Below, piece after piece: positions 44,148 through 52,327 of a stretch of 64,000 nt of DNA (the stretch's first letter is position 1; each line of letters starts with the position of its first letter). The position numbers and the translations under genes were made by a program. This DNA is from Kitasatospora setae KM-6054 (GTDB taxonomy: Bacteria; Actinomycetota; Actinomycetes; Streptomycetales; Streptomycetaceae), in NCBI RefSeq assembly GCF_000269985.1, contig NC_016109.1:5146001-5210000 (forward strand). Reading direction: 5' to 3'. The notes under the pieces were generated by a model. The model had not been told where the DNA came from, made no database searches, and saw nothing but the letters and a program-made list of their open reading frames with translations.

Positions 44148-44211
44148 GGGGCCACGGAGGGGTGCGTTTTCCTGCAGGGGCCATGTGAGGGGGCCAGGAT
44201 GGTCCCCTCAC
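44148..44211 (+). promoter_or_regulatory. Operator-like repeats upstream of the unit A regulator
   Basis: Three GGGGCCA copies start at 44148, 44177 and 44190. A perfect inverted repeat GTGAGGGG-N11-CCCCTCAC spans 44185-44211. They sit 26-89 bases before the HTH-TPR regulator start, within the divergent region shared with the resolvase-like pseudogene. Autoregulation is likely but inferred. Confidence 0.5.
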
Positions 44212-44236
44212 TCAACGCTTCTTCGGGGGAAGCCTC

Positions 44237-45490
44237 ATGATGGAGATTCAAGCGATCGGCGAACTGCTGCTCCGCTGTCGTAAGAACGCGGGCCGGAGCC
44301 GGCCAGAGCAGGCCAAGCACGTCGAGACCTTCTTCGGGAAGTGGTTCGATCCTGAGCGGATCAAGCGGTGGGAGACGGGGAAACGTATTCCTACCAGCAC
44401 CGATTTTCAGCTGATCGTAGACGCGTACGGGATCAGCCTGGAGGAGGTGCAGGCAGCAGTGGCCTACAGCCGGCGGGCACGGCGACTCGATCAGATGCCC
44501 GACCTGGTAGAGGAACCAGAGGAGGACGAAGTGGAAAGGCGGACCTTTATCAGCGGCCTTGCGCTGGTCACGGGTCTCGCTGCCGAACCATGGGGCCGAC
44601 TCGCTGCGGCCCTGGACGGTGGCCCTGTCGACAAGACGACCACGGCTCGGCTGGTGGAGAACACGGCGGAGATGTTCACCGCCGAGGAGCACATGCCGGC
44701 GCGGCTTCTCGCTGCCCGGCTCTCCACCCACCTCGACACCATCACCAGCCTGCTGCCCAATGCCGGAGCTCACCAGCGAGAGTTGATGATCGCCGCTGGA
44801 GAGGCCGCAGCCCTCGCCGGATGGGTGCACTGGGACCTCGGCGACCACCGGACCGCCATGAAGTACTACAACACCGCGGCACTGGCCGGTCGTCGCGCCG
44901 GCCATGGTGCCGTCAACGCCCTCGTCCTCGGATACACCTCGTACGGGGTCGGCCCCGACAAGGCCCGCCAGATGCTCACAGCCGCCCAGGAACAGGTCCG
45001 CGGCCCCGGATACGCCACCGCCCGCGCATGGCTGTGCGCCCGGGAAGCGGAGGAGGCCGCCGCAGTCGGCGACCAGGAGGCCGCCGTCCGGGCCCTCGAC
45101 CGGGCCGCCACCGCTTTCGACTACGCCAACCCGGCCGGGGAGCAGGCGTGGGTCGCGTTCTTCGGCCCAGCCCGGCTCGGCTCGATGCGGGTCGCCGCCT
45201 ACGCGAAGCTACGGCACCGGGAACTCACCCAAGCCGCCGACGACACCCTGGCCGACCTCGGTTCCGCCGACACCAAGATGCGCGTCGCCGTCCTCGGCGA
45301 TGTCGCGTCCGGATACCTCGTCGCCGGCTCCGTCGACCAGGCCGTCGAGGTCGGCCGCCGCGCACTGGCCGCGACCCTGGAGACCGAGACCACGATGGGC
45401 AAGCTCCGGCTCAACGCCTTGGCCGACCAACTCCCCGAACAGCGCGAGGCCCGGACCTTCCGCGAAGAGATCCGGGGCGCGCTCGGGTGA
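44237..45490 (+). CDS. HTH regulator with C-terminal TPR-like domain (unit A)
   Basis: A 417-residue protein. The N-terminal 75 residues form an XRE-like HTH (LLLRCRKNAGRSRPEQAKHV, then ERIKRWETGKRIPTSTDFQL). A VERRTFISG segment follows, then about 280 residues of Ala-rich tetratricopeptide-like helices (AAGEAAALAGWVHWDLGDHR, ARAWLCAREAEEAAAVGD). This architecture is common in actinomycete regulators of secondary metabolism and development that sense a small molecule or peptide. ATG at 44237 follows GGGGGAAG. It is divergent from the fused resolvase/ATPase gene and shares little sequence with the unit B regulator despite the same place. Confidence 0.82.
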   Translation: MMEIQAIGELLLRCRKNAGRSRPEQAKHVETFFGKWFDPERIKRWETGKRIPTSTDFQLIVDAYGISLEEVQAAVAYSRRARRLDQMPDLVEEPEEDEVERRTFISGLALVTGLAAEPWGRLAAALDGGPVDKTTTARLVENTAEMFTAEEHMPARLLAARLSTHLDTITSLLPNAGAHQRELMIAAGEAAALAGWVHWDLGDHRTAMKYYNTAALAGRRAGHGAVNALVLGYTSYGVGPDKARQMLTAAQEQVRGPGYATARAWLCAREAEEAAAVGDQEAAVRALDRAATAFDYANPAGEQAWVAFFGPARLGSMRVAAYAKLRHRELTQAADDTLADLGSADTKMRVAVLGDVASGYLVAGSVDQAVEVGRRALAATLETETTMGKLRLNALADQLPEQREARTFREEIRGALG

Positions 45491-45497
45491 GTGCGAG

Positions 45498-45821
45498 TCA
45501 GCCCGCCGTCTCGGCGTTGATCCACTCCAGGTAGGACGCGCTGCCCGACACGATCGGTACAACGATGATTTCCGGGGTGTCGTACGAGTGCTGCTCGCCG
45601 ATGAACGCCGTGAGCCTGTCTCCGAGTTCAGCGCGGGTCTTGAAATCGACCCGCCACTCCGGCCCGGACTGCACCTCACCTTCCCACCAGTACACCGAGC
45701 TGATCGCGTACACCTGCGCACACGCGGCCAGGCGCTCGCGCACGACCGCCGCAGCGAGTTCCCGCGCCTTCGCCTCATCGTCATGGGTCGTCGTCACCAT
45801 GATGTGATCGTTAGTCGTCAT
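45498..45821 (-). CDS. cutA: CutA1 divalent-cation tolerance protein
   Basis: A 107-residue trimer-forming CutA1 homologue. MVTTTHDDEAKARELA, RLAACAQVYAISSVYWWEG and EIIVVPIVSGSASYLEWI are family marks. The family is linked to copper tolerance, with an uncertain biochemical role. ATG at 45821. It is convergent with the regulator (7-base gap) and on the minus strand, so not part of the cargo operon. It is absent from unit B. Confidence 0.9.
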   Translation of the reverse strand: MTTNDHIMVTTTHDDEAKARELAAAVVRERLAACAQVYAISSVYWWEGEVQSGPEWRVDFKTRAELGDRLTAFIGEQHSYDTPEIIVVPIVSGSASYLEWINAETAG

Positions 45822-45978
45822 GCCTTGAGCGTAGAACCCGCAACTGGCCGCCAGGCCAGGCGTCGTCAACTCCGCCACGAGGGACAGCCCGAGGAGAGTG
45901 CGGCGTTCTTCCCAGAGGCGTAGCGCCGTGGAACGCTGCGACAGCACCACCGCCATCATCGGGGACAGGAGCAGCAAC

Positions 45979-46521
45979 ATGGCCACCCGGCTCAAGGTCA
46001 CCTACTACACCGCTGAGGATCTGCCCGAGATCGAGCCGGTGCTGCTCGACCTCTACGACCGGATCTACGCCGAGGAGAAGGCGGGTGACCCGTTCTTCTC
46101 GATGGAGGCGTTCACCGGCCGTCTCCACCGCCAGGCCGCCGCTCCCCGCTGGGGCTGTGCGCTCGGGGAGGTCGACGGCCGGCCGGTCGGCTACGCCTAC
46201 GGGTTCGCCCGCACCGCCGACTACCGGTGGGGCGGCTTGATCGAGACGGAGCCCGGCGCCGACCTCGCGGAGACGGACAGCCGCACGTTCGCGTTCTGCG
46301 AGATCATGGTGCTCCCGGAGTCCAGGGGGACCGGCATCGCCCACACCCTGCACGAGGAGCTGCTGTCGCACCGTCCCGAGGAGCGGGTGCACCTCCTGGT
46401 CGAGGAGGACCACCCGCGGGTGCGGGCCCTCTACGAGCGGTGGGGCTACACGAAGATGGGGATCATCCAGCACCCCGGGTCGCCCCGCTACGTCTCCATG
46501 CTCCGGCCCGTCGCCCTCTGA
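45979..46521 (+). CDS. GNAT acetyltransferase (unit A copy)
   Basis: A 180-residue GNAT-fold enzyme transferring an acyl group from acyl-CoA to an amine. Motif A is FCEIMVLPESRGTGIAHTLH with the RGTG pyrophosphate loop, and the end has ALYERWGYTKMG. From residue 9 onward it is identical to the GNAT at 57463-58008, because both lie in the 880-bp direct repeat. ATG at 45979 follows ACAGGAG; the first eight residues differ between copies. The substrate is unknown. Confidence 0.88.
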   Translation: MATRLKVTYYTAEDLPEIEPVLLDLYDRIYAEEKAGDPFFSMEAFTGRLHRQAAAPRWGCALGEVDGRPVGYAYGFARTADYRWGGLIETEPGADLAETDSRTFAFCEIMVLPESRGTGIAHTLHEELLSHRPEERVHLLVEEDHPRVRALYERWGYTKMGIIQHPGSPRYVSMLRPVAL

Positions 46522-46578
46522 GCCGGCGGGGTCGACGGCACCCGGGCGCACTCGGCAAAGGCCGTGACGACCGGGCGG

Positions 46579-46700
46579 CGATCCTGTTCGGCAAGGTCAA
46601 GTCGGAGCGCTGCCCGCCCCGGTGGTTCCACTGCGGCTGCCACGGCGTGATGGCTCCGGCCGCGGACCGCAAGATCCGGGTCTGCGCCGCCTGGACCCTT
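46579..46700 (+). pseudogene. Remnant of ndh 3' end (unit A/B junction)
   Basis: Translates as ILFGKVKSERCPPRWFHCGC then HGVMAPAADRKIRV, matching residues encoded at 38301-38420 of the intact ndh (ILFGKVKLKGRLAWWFHRGY). It is truncated at both ends and joined directly to the start region of the DNA-binding gene, with the roughly 0.8 kb that separates them at the intact locus deleted. Confidence 0.88.
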
Positions 46701-46717
46701 CGTGCCGGGGGAGGGGT

Positions 46718-46883
46718 CGGTCATGGCTCCAGGGTCGGCGATGAACGCTGCCTGGTCAAGGATTCGTTGTGAACGAGTTGTTCAATGGCTGGGTCGCGAA
46801 GCGGTATCGGAAGTCGGTGAGCGGGGCATCACCGCAGGTGACGGTGGGTGGGCATGCTGGTGCCCAGAGCCGGACTCGAACCG
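46718..46883 (+). repeat. att-like repeat, copy 2 (unit A/B boundary)
   Basis: Aligns to copy 1 at a constant offset of 7448 bases and to copy 3 at 11486 bases. It keeps the start codon and first few codons of the DNA-binding gene (minus strand, MT-PSP) and ends in the tRNA T-loop/acceptor/CCA fragment. Confidence 0.9.
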
Positions 46884-46982
46884 CCAGGGTCACCCCCGCT
46901 GACCTGCGACGATCTGTCGACCTGCGAAAACGGGCCCGCATCTCCCCGAATCAGCCCGGATCTCCCCGGATATAACCGTGCC

Positions 46983-47014
46983 CGTGCTCCCGTGGGAGCA
47001 CGCTTGGGAGCACG
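46983..47014. promoter_or_regulatory. GGGAGCACG arm-type repeats next to att copy 2
   Basis: A perfect palindrome CGTGCTCCC-GT-GGGAGCACG (46983-47002) is followed by a third GGGAGCACG at 47006-47014, 100-131 bases from the tRNA fragment. The same arrangement occurs at 58469-58500. Such arrays beside an att core resemble binding sites for a recombinase or excisionase; this is inference. Confidence 0.45.
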
Positions 47015-47137
47015 AGCAGGTCACACAGGGTGAGGCGGCTTCGTGGGGGTCGAGCGCCTGGATGCAGAGTGATCCGGCCATCCCGCCGTGAAGACGGCCG
47101 GAAACCGCCCCTCGGCGCAGGCCCCGGGCGGAACGGA

Positions 47138-47171
47138 GAGGGGGCCCGGCAGCGTGCTGCCGGGCCCCCTC
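47138..47171. terminator. 16-bp perfect hairpin in the junction
   Basis: Arms GAGGGGGCCCGGCAGC / GCTGCCGGGCCCCCTC with a 2-base centre. A mismatched homologue is at 58641-58670. It may insulate neighbouring units. Confidence 0.6.
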
Positions 47172-47364
47172 GTCCACCCCATATCCAGCCTGCGGAGCAT
47201 GGACACGGGCGGCCTCTGTTGCCAGTTGCCACTCTGCCCGATCGGATTGCCATCCGCCGCAAACATCACCCGAATGAGCGTGCACGCGACCGCAAACGGC
47301 CAATCTGACCCTTCGTCAACTCCTGTAAATCCGACGGGATACAGGGCCCGCCGGGCAGAACTGT

Positions 47365-47389
47365 GGCCCCGGCGAGGACCGCCGGGGCC
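47365..47389 (-). terminator. Terminator of the unit B cargo operon
   Basis: GGCCCCGGC-N7-GCCGGGGCC lies 19 bases beyond the last cargo stop on the minus strand. It is homologous to the terminator of unit C at 58862-58890. Confidence 0.75.
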
Positions 47390-47407
47390 GCAACAGCAGG
47401 GGTGCAC

Positions 47408-47854
47408 TCAGCTACCGAACGTCCCGCCCGGTGCGGTCGGCGCCGGGGCCGACCGCGCGCAGCGGGCGCACCTCATTCGGGAGTAGATCATCGTCGGACC
47501 GGTGATCACGTCCTCGACGCCGCCCTCCGCACTGGCCGAGCCTGACGGACCCTTGCAGTCCGGGCAGACCCGCCGCGGAGTGAGTTCCCGGTAGCACAAC
47601 AGGCACACCAGGATGTCGGGCGCCTCCGCGAGGACGGCACACGCCTGCGCCTTCTCCGGCAGGTGCGGGCACGTCCTGAGCACCCCGGCCGCATCCGCCG
47701 CCGCCAGCACCGTCAGGATGTCCCGCTTCCACTTCGGCGCGCTGTCCGTCGGCGTGGCGACCCCGGGCGCGTGCCCCTGCGCCGCCAGCGCCGCGGCCAT
47801 CTCGTCGGCCAGCCCAGGCGGGGGCACCTCCGGCCACAGCTTGCGTCCGCTCAC
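47408..47854 (-). CDS. Cysteine-rich zinc-ribbon-like protein (unit B)
   Basis: A 148-residue protein, not recognised as a named family. The N-terminal two thirds are helical. The C-terminal part has paired cysteines (CLLCYREL, CPDCKGPSG, RCARCARS) plus an earlier CPHLPEKAQAC, enough for one or two zinc ribbons. GTG at 47854 lies five bases after the NUDIX stop. It is last in the unit B cargo operon and may be a nucleic-acid- or protein-binding partner. Confidence 0.65.
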   Translation of the reverse strand: MSGRKLWPEVPPPGLADEMAAALAAQGHAPGVATPTDSAPKWKRDILTVLAAADAAGVLRTCPHLPEKAQACAVLAEAPDILVCLLCYRELTPRRVCPDCKGPSGSASAEGGVEDVITGPTMIYSRMRCARCARSAPAPTAPGGTFGS

Positions 47855-47859
47855 CCCGG

Positions 47860-48309
47860 CTACTCCGCCCCCTGGGCGACGGGCACCAGCTCGTCGCGCT
47901 CGACCAGGCCGCGGAGGACGGCGGCGAACTCCGGGGGCATGAGGTTCGCCGCGTCGATCGCGGCGACGGTGAGCGGCAGCTCCAGGAGGGTGTACTCGCC
48001 CCGGCCCTCCTGGGTGAACTCCGGGCCGCTCTTGTCGTCGAACGACCACTCCGCGACGGTGGCGAGGTAGAAGTCCTGGCGCTCCTTCTCGTCCTCCAGG
48101 GCGTAGAGGTGCCGGACGATCTTCGCGCGGCCGTGGATCTCCTCGTAGACCTCGCGGACGGCCGCGGCCTCCGGGTCCGCGTCGCCCTCCTCGACGCCCC
48201 CGCCGACGACGACGGAGTACGGGTCGAGGCCCGGGCGCACCCGGCCGATCAGGAGCAGGGTGTCGCCGGGGGTGAGGAGGACGGCCCGGGCGCGGTGCTT
48301 CTTGGACAT
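47860..48309 (-). CDS. NUDIX hydrolase (unit B, cargo)
   Basis: A 149-residue protein with a complete NUDIX box starting GGGVEEGDADPEAAAVREVY and continuing EEIHGRA, near residues 36-61. It hydrolyses an unknown nucleoside-diphosphate derivative. ATG at 48309, 32 bases after the SDR stop. It is the penultimate gene of the cargo operon. Confidence 0.88.
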   Translation of the reverse strand: MSKKHRARAVLLTPGDTLLLIGRVRPGLDPYSVVVGGGVEEGDADPEAAAVREVYEEIHGRAKIVRHLYALEDEKERQDFYLATVAEWSFDDKSGPEFTQEGRGEYTLLELPLTVAAIDAANLMPPEFAAVLRGLVERDELVPVAQGAE

Positions 48310-48341
48310 GGTGGTGACTCTCTACTCGGTGGGTCGGGCGG

Positions 48342-49136
48342 TCAGTGGAGGAGCCAACCCCCGTCGATGTGCAACGACTGACCGGTGGTGAACGACGCGG
48401 CGGGGCTGGCGAGGAAGGCGACCGCCGCGGCGACGTCCTCCGGCCGGCCCCGGCGCGGGATGCACTGCCGGCGGATCTGCTCCTCCGGCTGGACTCGGTG
48501 CTCCGGCGGGAGAGCGTTCTCCGCCTCGACCTGGATCGCCCCGGGCACCACCGCGTTGACGGTGATCCCGTCCGGGCCCAGCTCGCGCGCCAGCGACCGG
48601 GTGAGGCCGAGCAGCCCGGCCTTCGCCGCGCTGTAGGCCGTCAGCCCGGCCCGGCCCGCCCTCGCGTTGACGGAGCCGATGTTGATGATCCGGCCCCACC
48701 CCCGCGCCACCATACCGGGGCTGACGGCGGCACAAGTCCGGTAGTGGATCGTCAAGTTGGTCTCGATCGCGGCGGCCCACTGCGCTTCGTCGAGGGTCTG
48801 CCACGCGACGCGCGGGTAGGCCCCGGCGCAGTTCACCAGGATGCCGACCGGGCCGAGTTCGCTCTCCACCTGGCTGGCGAGCGCCCGCACCGCGTCCGGC
48901 TCGGTGAGGTCGGCGCTCACCTCGATGCCGGCCCTGCCTTCGCGGCGGACGTCGCCGAGGACGGCGCGGGCCTGCGGGATCTGCGCGAGGTGGGCGACGG
49001 CGACGGCCGCCCCGGCGGAGGCCAGGGCCCGGCTGATCGCCGCCCCGATGCCGGTCGCGGCGCCGGTCACCAGCGCGGTGCGGCCCTGGAGCGGCAGCCG
49101 GGAGAGGGGCTGTTCAGTCGACGGGTACACGGTCAT
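48342..49136 (-). CDS. Short-chain dehydrogenase/reductase (unit B)
   Basis: A 264-residue classical SDR. TGAATGIGAAISRAL binds NAD(P), NCAGAYP follows, catalytic Ser lies in IINIGSVNA, and YSAAK supplies Tyr/Lys. The tail LHIDGGWLLH is typical of FabG-like enzymes. It is complete, unlike the truncated SDR at 29952. ATG at 49136 overlaps the kinase gene by 23 bases. The substrate is unknown. Confidence 0.9.
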   Translation of the reverse strand: MTVYPSTEQPLSRLPLQGRTALVTGAATGIGAAISRALASAGAAVAVAHLAQIPQARAVLGDVRREGRAGIEVSADLTEPDAVRALASQVESELGPVGILVNCAGAYPRVAWQTLDEAQWAAAIETNLTIHYRTCAAVSPGMVARGWGRIINIGSVNARAGRAGLTAYSAAKAGLLGLTRSLARELGPDGITVNAVVPGAIQVEAENALPPEHRVQPEEQIRRQCIPRRGRPEDVAAAVAFLASPAASFTTGQSLHIDGGWLLH

Positions 49137-50235
49137 GGTTGTCCGTCCGATCGTCGAGGCCGGCGGTGTCCGTCGGCGGAAGCGGAGAGGTGCGGGTGAA
49201 CGCCTCGGCGGCGGCGTGGACTTCCGCCACCTTGGCCAGCAGGAGGAGGAGGTCGGCCTCGGTGAGCTGTGCGAGCGGGACGACGCCGAGCAGGCGCAGC
49301 AGCAGGAACGGGCGGAGCTGGGTGAGGAGGGCGTCCGGGTCGAGGCCGGCTGCCTCGCCGAGGTCGGTGTGCAGCCGCTCGAAGAGGCGGCCGATCGCGG
49401 CCTCCCGCCCGGCGCCGACCTCCCAGGTGTAGCTGATCTCCACCCGGCGCTGCTCCTCGTCCAGGACGACCCGGTCGAGGCGCGGCACGGCCACTGGAGG
49501 GAGGTGCAGCGGCAGGGTGCGGGTGAACACGTCGGGCTGGTACCGGGGTACGAGCCAGCCGCCCATGCCGAGGAGGTACCAGAGCAGCACGGCGACGTCA
49601 CCGGCCACGCTGTTGCACCCGGCGTACTGGAAGTCCAGCCAGCACAGCGGGTCGCCCGCGATGTTCGGCTCCGTCGGGTCGCCCTGGGTGAGCGCGGCGA
49701 GGACGGCCCGGCCGCCGCCGAGGCGGTCCCGGGCGAAGGCGACGGCGTCCGGGACGTCGAGCAGCATCGGGACGCCGTTGACGGTCGCGGAGAACCCGGT
49801 GAGGTCCCGCACCCGCACCGGCCGACCGGTACTGCTGGAGGCAACGGTGAGCCGGTCGGAGAGGACCCGTTCGTCGACCCGGCCGCCCGGCCGGATGCGC
49901 TCGGCGTACAGGCCGGGCACGCAGGAGGACAGCGGCGCCGTGCTGCCGGTCTTCCGGATGCTCAGGACCAGGCTGTCGCACACCGCGTCGACCAGGGCGA
50001 CGACCCGGGGCCCGCCGAGCGGACTGCGGTCGGCGACCGCGATCACGTCGCCCAGCAGCATCCGGCCGGTGCTGAGGACGTCCTCGTAGGCCAGGACGAC
50101 CCGGTCGCCGAGGGACGTGCGGCGCAGCAGCCGCGGCACCGGGAGGACGTCCTCGACGGCCCGCCAGCCCGCGGCCTCGGCGTCCGCCTCCGCCGCGCCG
50201 AGCGGCTTCTCGAAGGCCCGGGCGCGGGCGCCCAT
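49114..50235 (-). CDS. Aminoglycoside-phosphotransferase-like kinase (unit B)
   Basis: A 373-residue protein with the APH-like catalytic pattern: TQGDPTEPNI near residue 183 stands for the HGDxxxxN loop, though His is Gln here, and CWLDFQYAG is the metal-binding DFG-equivalent. A C-terminal helical region follows. It should phosphorylate a small molecule or sugar alcohol. ATG at 50235 overlaps the upstream stop by one base (TGATG), so it is translationally coupled to the tri-domain protein. Confidence 0.72.
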   Translation of the reverse strand: MGARARAFEKPLGAAEADAEAAGWRAVEDVLPVPRLLRRTSLGDRVVLAYEDVLSTGRMLLGDVIAVADRSPLGGPRVVALVDAVCDSLVLSIRKTGSTAPLSSCVPGLYAERIRPGGRVDERVLSDRLTVASSSTGRPVRVRDLTGFSATVNGVPMLLDVPDAVAFARDRLGGGRAVLAALTQGDPTEPNIAGDPLCWLDFQYAGCNSVAGDVAVLLWYLLGMGGWLVPRYQPDVFTRTLPLHLPPVAVPRLDRVVLDEEQRRVEISYTWEVGAGREAAIGRLFERLHTDLGEAAGLDPDALLTQLRPFLLLRLLGVVPLAQLTEADLLLLLAKVAEVHAAAEAFTRTSPLPPTDTAGLDDRTDNHDRVPVD

Positions 50236-52205
50236 CACCGGCCACCGGCGGGCAGGGCCGTGGTCGCCAGCCAGTGCCCCAGCACCAGCTCCGCGAGGAC
50301 GACCGCCTGCTCCCGCTTCCGGCGGGCGTCGCGGACCAGCTCCAGCTCCGCGAGGGCGACGGCCTGGTCCCGGTCGCTGCGGTCCTCGTTCACCAGCCGC
50401 GGCCCCGCCCCCGCCGCCTGGCCGAGGAGCGCGGCCAGCGCGTCGTCGTCCGCCGACACCTCGACCCCGTCGAACCGCAGCATGACCTTCGCCAGCAGCG
50501 CGGTGACCTTGTACAGGGCCCGCAGGTCCGGCGCACCCTTGAGCAGCTGACGGCGGATCTCCACCGCACCCTGCACACCGGCCTTCACCGACGCGGCGAC
50601 GTCCGCCGTGAGGTCCGGCGCGGGCAGCACCAGGCCCGGCCGGCACCACTGCGCGGCCAGCGACCCGGAGCCGAGGAGAGCGAGGACGTGCAGCAGACGC
50701 GACGTCACCATGCCGCTGCGGCACTCGCCTTCGGTGAGCACGGTCAGACCGAGCTTCACCCCGCCGAGGTCGGCCTCCAACTGCTCCAGCACCCGCCGCA
50801 ACTCGGCGGTGCCCGCCGGGTCGGCGATCACGAACACGTCGAGGTCGGACCAGCCGCGCTGGTACTTGCCACGGGCGCCGCTGCCGGTGACGGCCAGCAG
50901 GTCGATCACCGGGGGCTGCTGCACGGTGGTGCGGTCCAGCAGCGCCGACAGGTACGCCTCCAGGTTCACCGGCAGGCCGAGGGTGTTGACCGGCGCGACG
51001 GTCGGCGTCCGCAGCGGCCACCGGGAGCCGAGGGCGACCATGTCGAGCTGCCGCTCCAGCCGCAGCCGGGAGCCGTTGTTGTCGACCACCAGGTGCGCGA
51101 GGCCGGCGATCCGGTCGGCCCCGCGCGACACCTTCACCTCGTCCCGGTCAACCACGTCGAGCGGGCCGGCCGTACCGCGCCGCGCCCGGACCTCCGGCTC
51201 CGCGTCAAGGTAGACGATCGAGAGCTGGTCGCCCAGCATCCGGCGCAGCTCCGCCGTGCTGTCGTACTCGTGCAGCGACTCGACGGTGACCCGGTCCAGG
51301 AAGTGGTGCGCCGCGCAGTACCGGTCGAGGGCATCGACCAGCAGCTCCGCCCGCACCACCGGGTGGAGCCGGTACGGGTCGGCGACCCCGGCCCACCGGG
51401 CGGCCTCCTCCAACAGGTAACCGATCTTGAGTCGGGCGTGCCCGTGCTGCACCCTCAGGTACTCCCCGGCGCTGCTCTTGCCGCACTCGGACAGCCCGCC
51501 GAGGGCGACGATCCGGACGCCGGGCAGCGCCCGCGCCGGAACGGTCGGCACCACCGGGTGGACGAGCTGGCGCAGCTCGTCCTGGACCTCGACGACCGGC
51601 CGCCCGTTGACCACGATGACGTTCGACCACCGGCCGTCGGCGGCCAGGCGGTGAAGCTGGGTGTGCAGGTGCCGCTGGTACGCCGCGTACCCCGGCGTCA
51701 CCGACTTCTCGTGCGACAGCGCCCGGGCCGTGCCGACCTCCGGGTCCTCGTGGTGGAGGAGCAGCACGCCGAACTCGGCGGCCTCCGCCCCGGCGAGGTC
51801 CGCGCGGAACGGCTCCAGCAGCTTGAGCGCCCGGCCCGCCGCCGCGTCGGCGCTCAGGCCCTCCCGGACGGCGACGGTCGCGGCGAGGGTCGCCTCCAGC
51901 ATCGGGATGCCCCGGTCGACGAGGCGCACCTGGGCGTCGCCGAGCCGGCGGACGCGCTCCAGGTAGGAGCTGGCCAGGACGTCGGCGACCTCCTCCACCG
52001 GCCCGTGCTCCCACCACCAGCCGCCCATGCCGCCTGGGCCCGCAACGATGGCCGGCCACCGCGGGTCGTGGGCGTCTAGCGTCCCGCCGGACGTTCCGGC
52101 CGGGCCGAGACGCCGCAGCAGTATCCCGAGCTGCTTCGTCTTCCCCGAGTTGTCCGGCCCACTGAGCGCGACCGTGGCAGAAGTGAGCGAGTGAGAGAGG
52201 GACAC
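50235..52205 (-). CDS. Tri-domain protein: two P-loop kinases plus nucleotidyltransferase
   Basis: A 656-residue fusion. Domain 1 (about 1-215) is a thymidylate-kinase-like P-loop with GPDNSGKTKQLG. Domain 2 (about 225-410) is a second P-loop enzyme, IVALGGLSECGKSSAGEYL, resembling nucleotide or dephospho-CoA kinases. Domain 3 (about 425-656) is a pol-beta-type nucleotidyltransferase with GSGARGKYQRGWSDLDVFVI, i.e. the GSxxxG...DxD metal site, followed by a helical HEPN-like tail. This would let one chain phosphorylate a substrate and transfer a nucleotide to it. GTG at 52205 follows CGGAGGAC. I know no named family with this order. Confidence 0.8.
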   Translation of the reverse strand: MSLSHSLTSATVALSGPDNSGKTKQLGILLRRLGPAGTSGGTLDAHDPRWPAIVAGPGGMGGWWWEHGPVEEVADVLASSYLERVRRLGDAQVRLVDRGIPMLEATLAATVAVREGLSADAAAGRALKLLEPFRADLAGAEAAEFGVLLLHHEDPEVGTARALSHEKSVTPGYAAYQRHLHTQLHRLAADGRWSNVIVVNGRPVVEVQDELRQLVHPVVPTVPARALPGVRIVALGGLSECGKSSAGEYLRVQHGHARLKIGYLLEEAARWAGVADPYRLHPVVRAELLVDALDRYCAAHHFLDRVTVESLHEYDSTAELRRMLGDQLSIVYLDAEPEVRARRGTAGPLDVVDRDEVKVSRGADRIAGLAHLVVDNNGSRLRLERQLDMVALGSRWPLRTPTVAPVNTLGLPVNLEAYLSALLDRTTVQQPPVIDLLAVTGSGARGKYQRGWSDLDVFVIADPAGTAELRRVLEQLEADLGGVKLGLTVLTEGECRSGMVTSRLLHVLALLGSGSLAAQWCRPGLVLPAPDLTADVAASVKAGVQGAVEIRRQLLKGAPDLRALYKVTALLAKVMLRFDGVEVSADDDALAALLGQAAGAGPRLVNEDRSDRDQAVALAELELVRDARRKREQAVVLAELVLGHWLATTALPAGGR

Positions 52206-52327
52206 AGTGTCCTCCGAGAGCTCGTCTAGGTCCGAGATGGTTGGGGCCCCGGCCTGAGTCGTTAGCCCCGCCAGGGAGGATGAGGTTCAGAAGGTCTTGA
52301 GGGCGCAGGGTCTGGGGGCGGCGGAGA

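Larger units (their letters stand above)
46004..46883 (+). repeat. 880-bp direct repeat, left copy
   Basis: Nearly base-for-base identical to 57491-58369. It covers most of the GNAT gene, the ndh remnant and the 166-bp att-like sequence. Only scattered substitutions and one single-base deletion (in the right copy's ndh remnant) separate them. Weaker similarity continues to the terminators at 47365 and 58862. The repeats bracket unit B. Confidence 0.95.
46522..47364. other. Gene-free junction between units A and B
   Basis: No intact gene in this 843-base stretch. In order it holds the ndh 3' remnant, the 166-bp att-like repeat, the GGGAGCACG arm-type repeats, a 16-bp hairpin at 47138-47171, and a second conserved block (GGAGCATGGACACGGGCGG near 47195 and GATCGGATTGCC near 47240) that recurs at 58697 and 58740. 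Confidence 0.85.

Noticed and set aside
43351..44148. Plus-strand frame opposite the fused resolvase/ATPase pseudogene
   Set aside because: Its reading matches no family, while the minus strand aligns codon by codon with intact unit B genes.
46848..47033. Short frames reading LVPRAGLEP beside each att copy
   Set aside because: These are translations of the tRNA T-arm fragment and occur at all three repeats; no start signal or coding pattern supports them.
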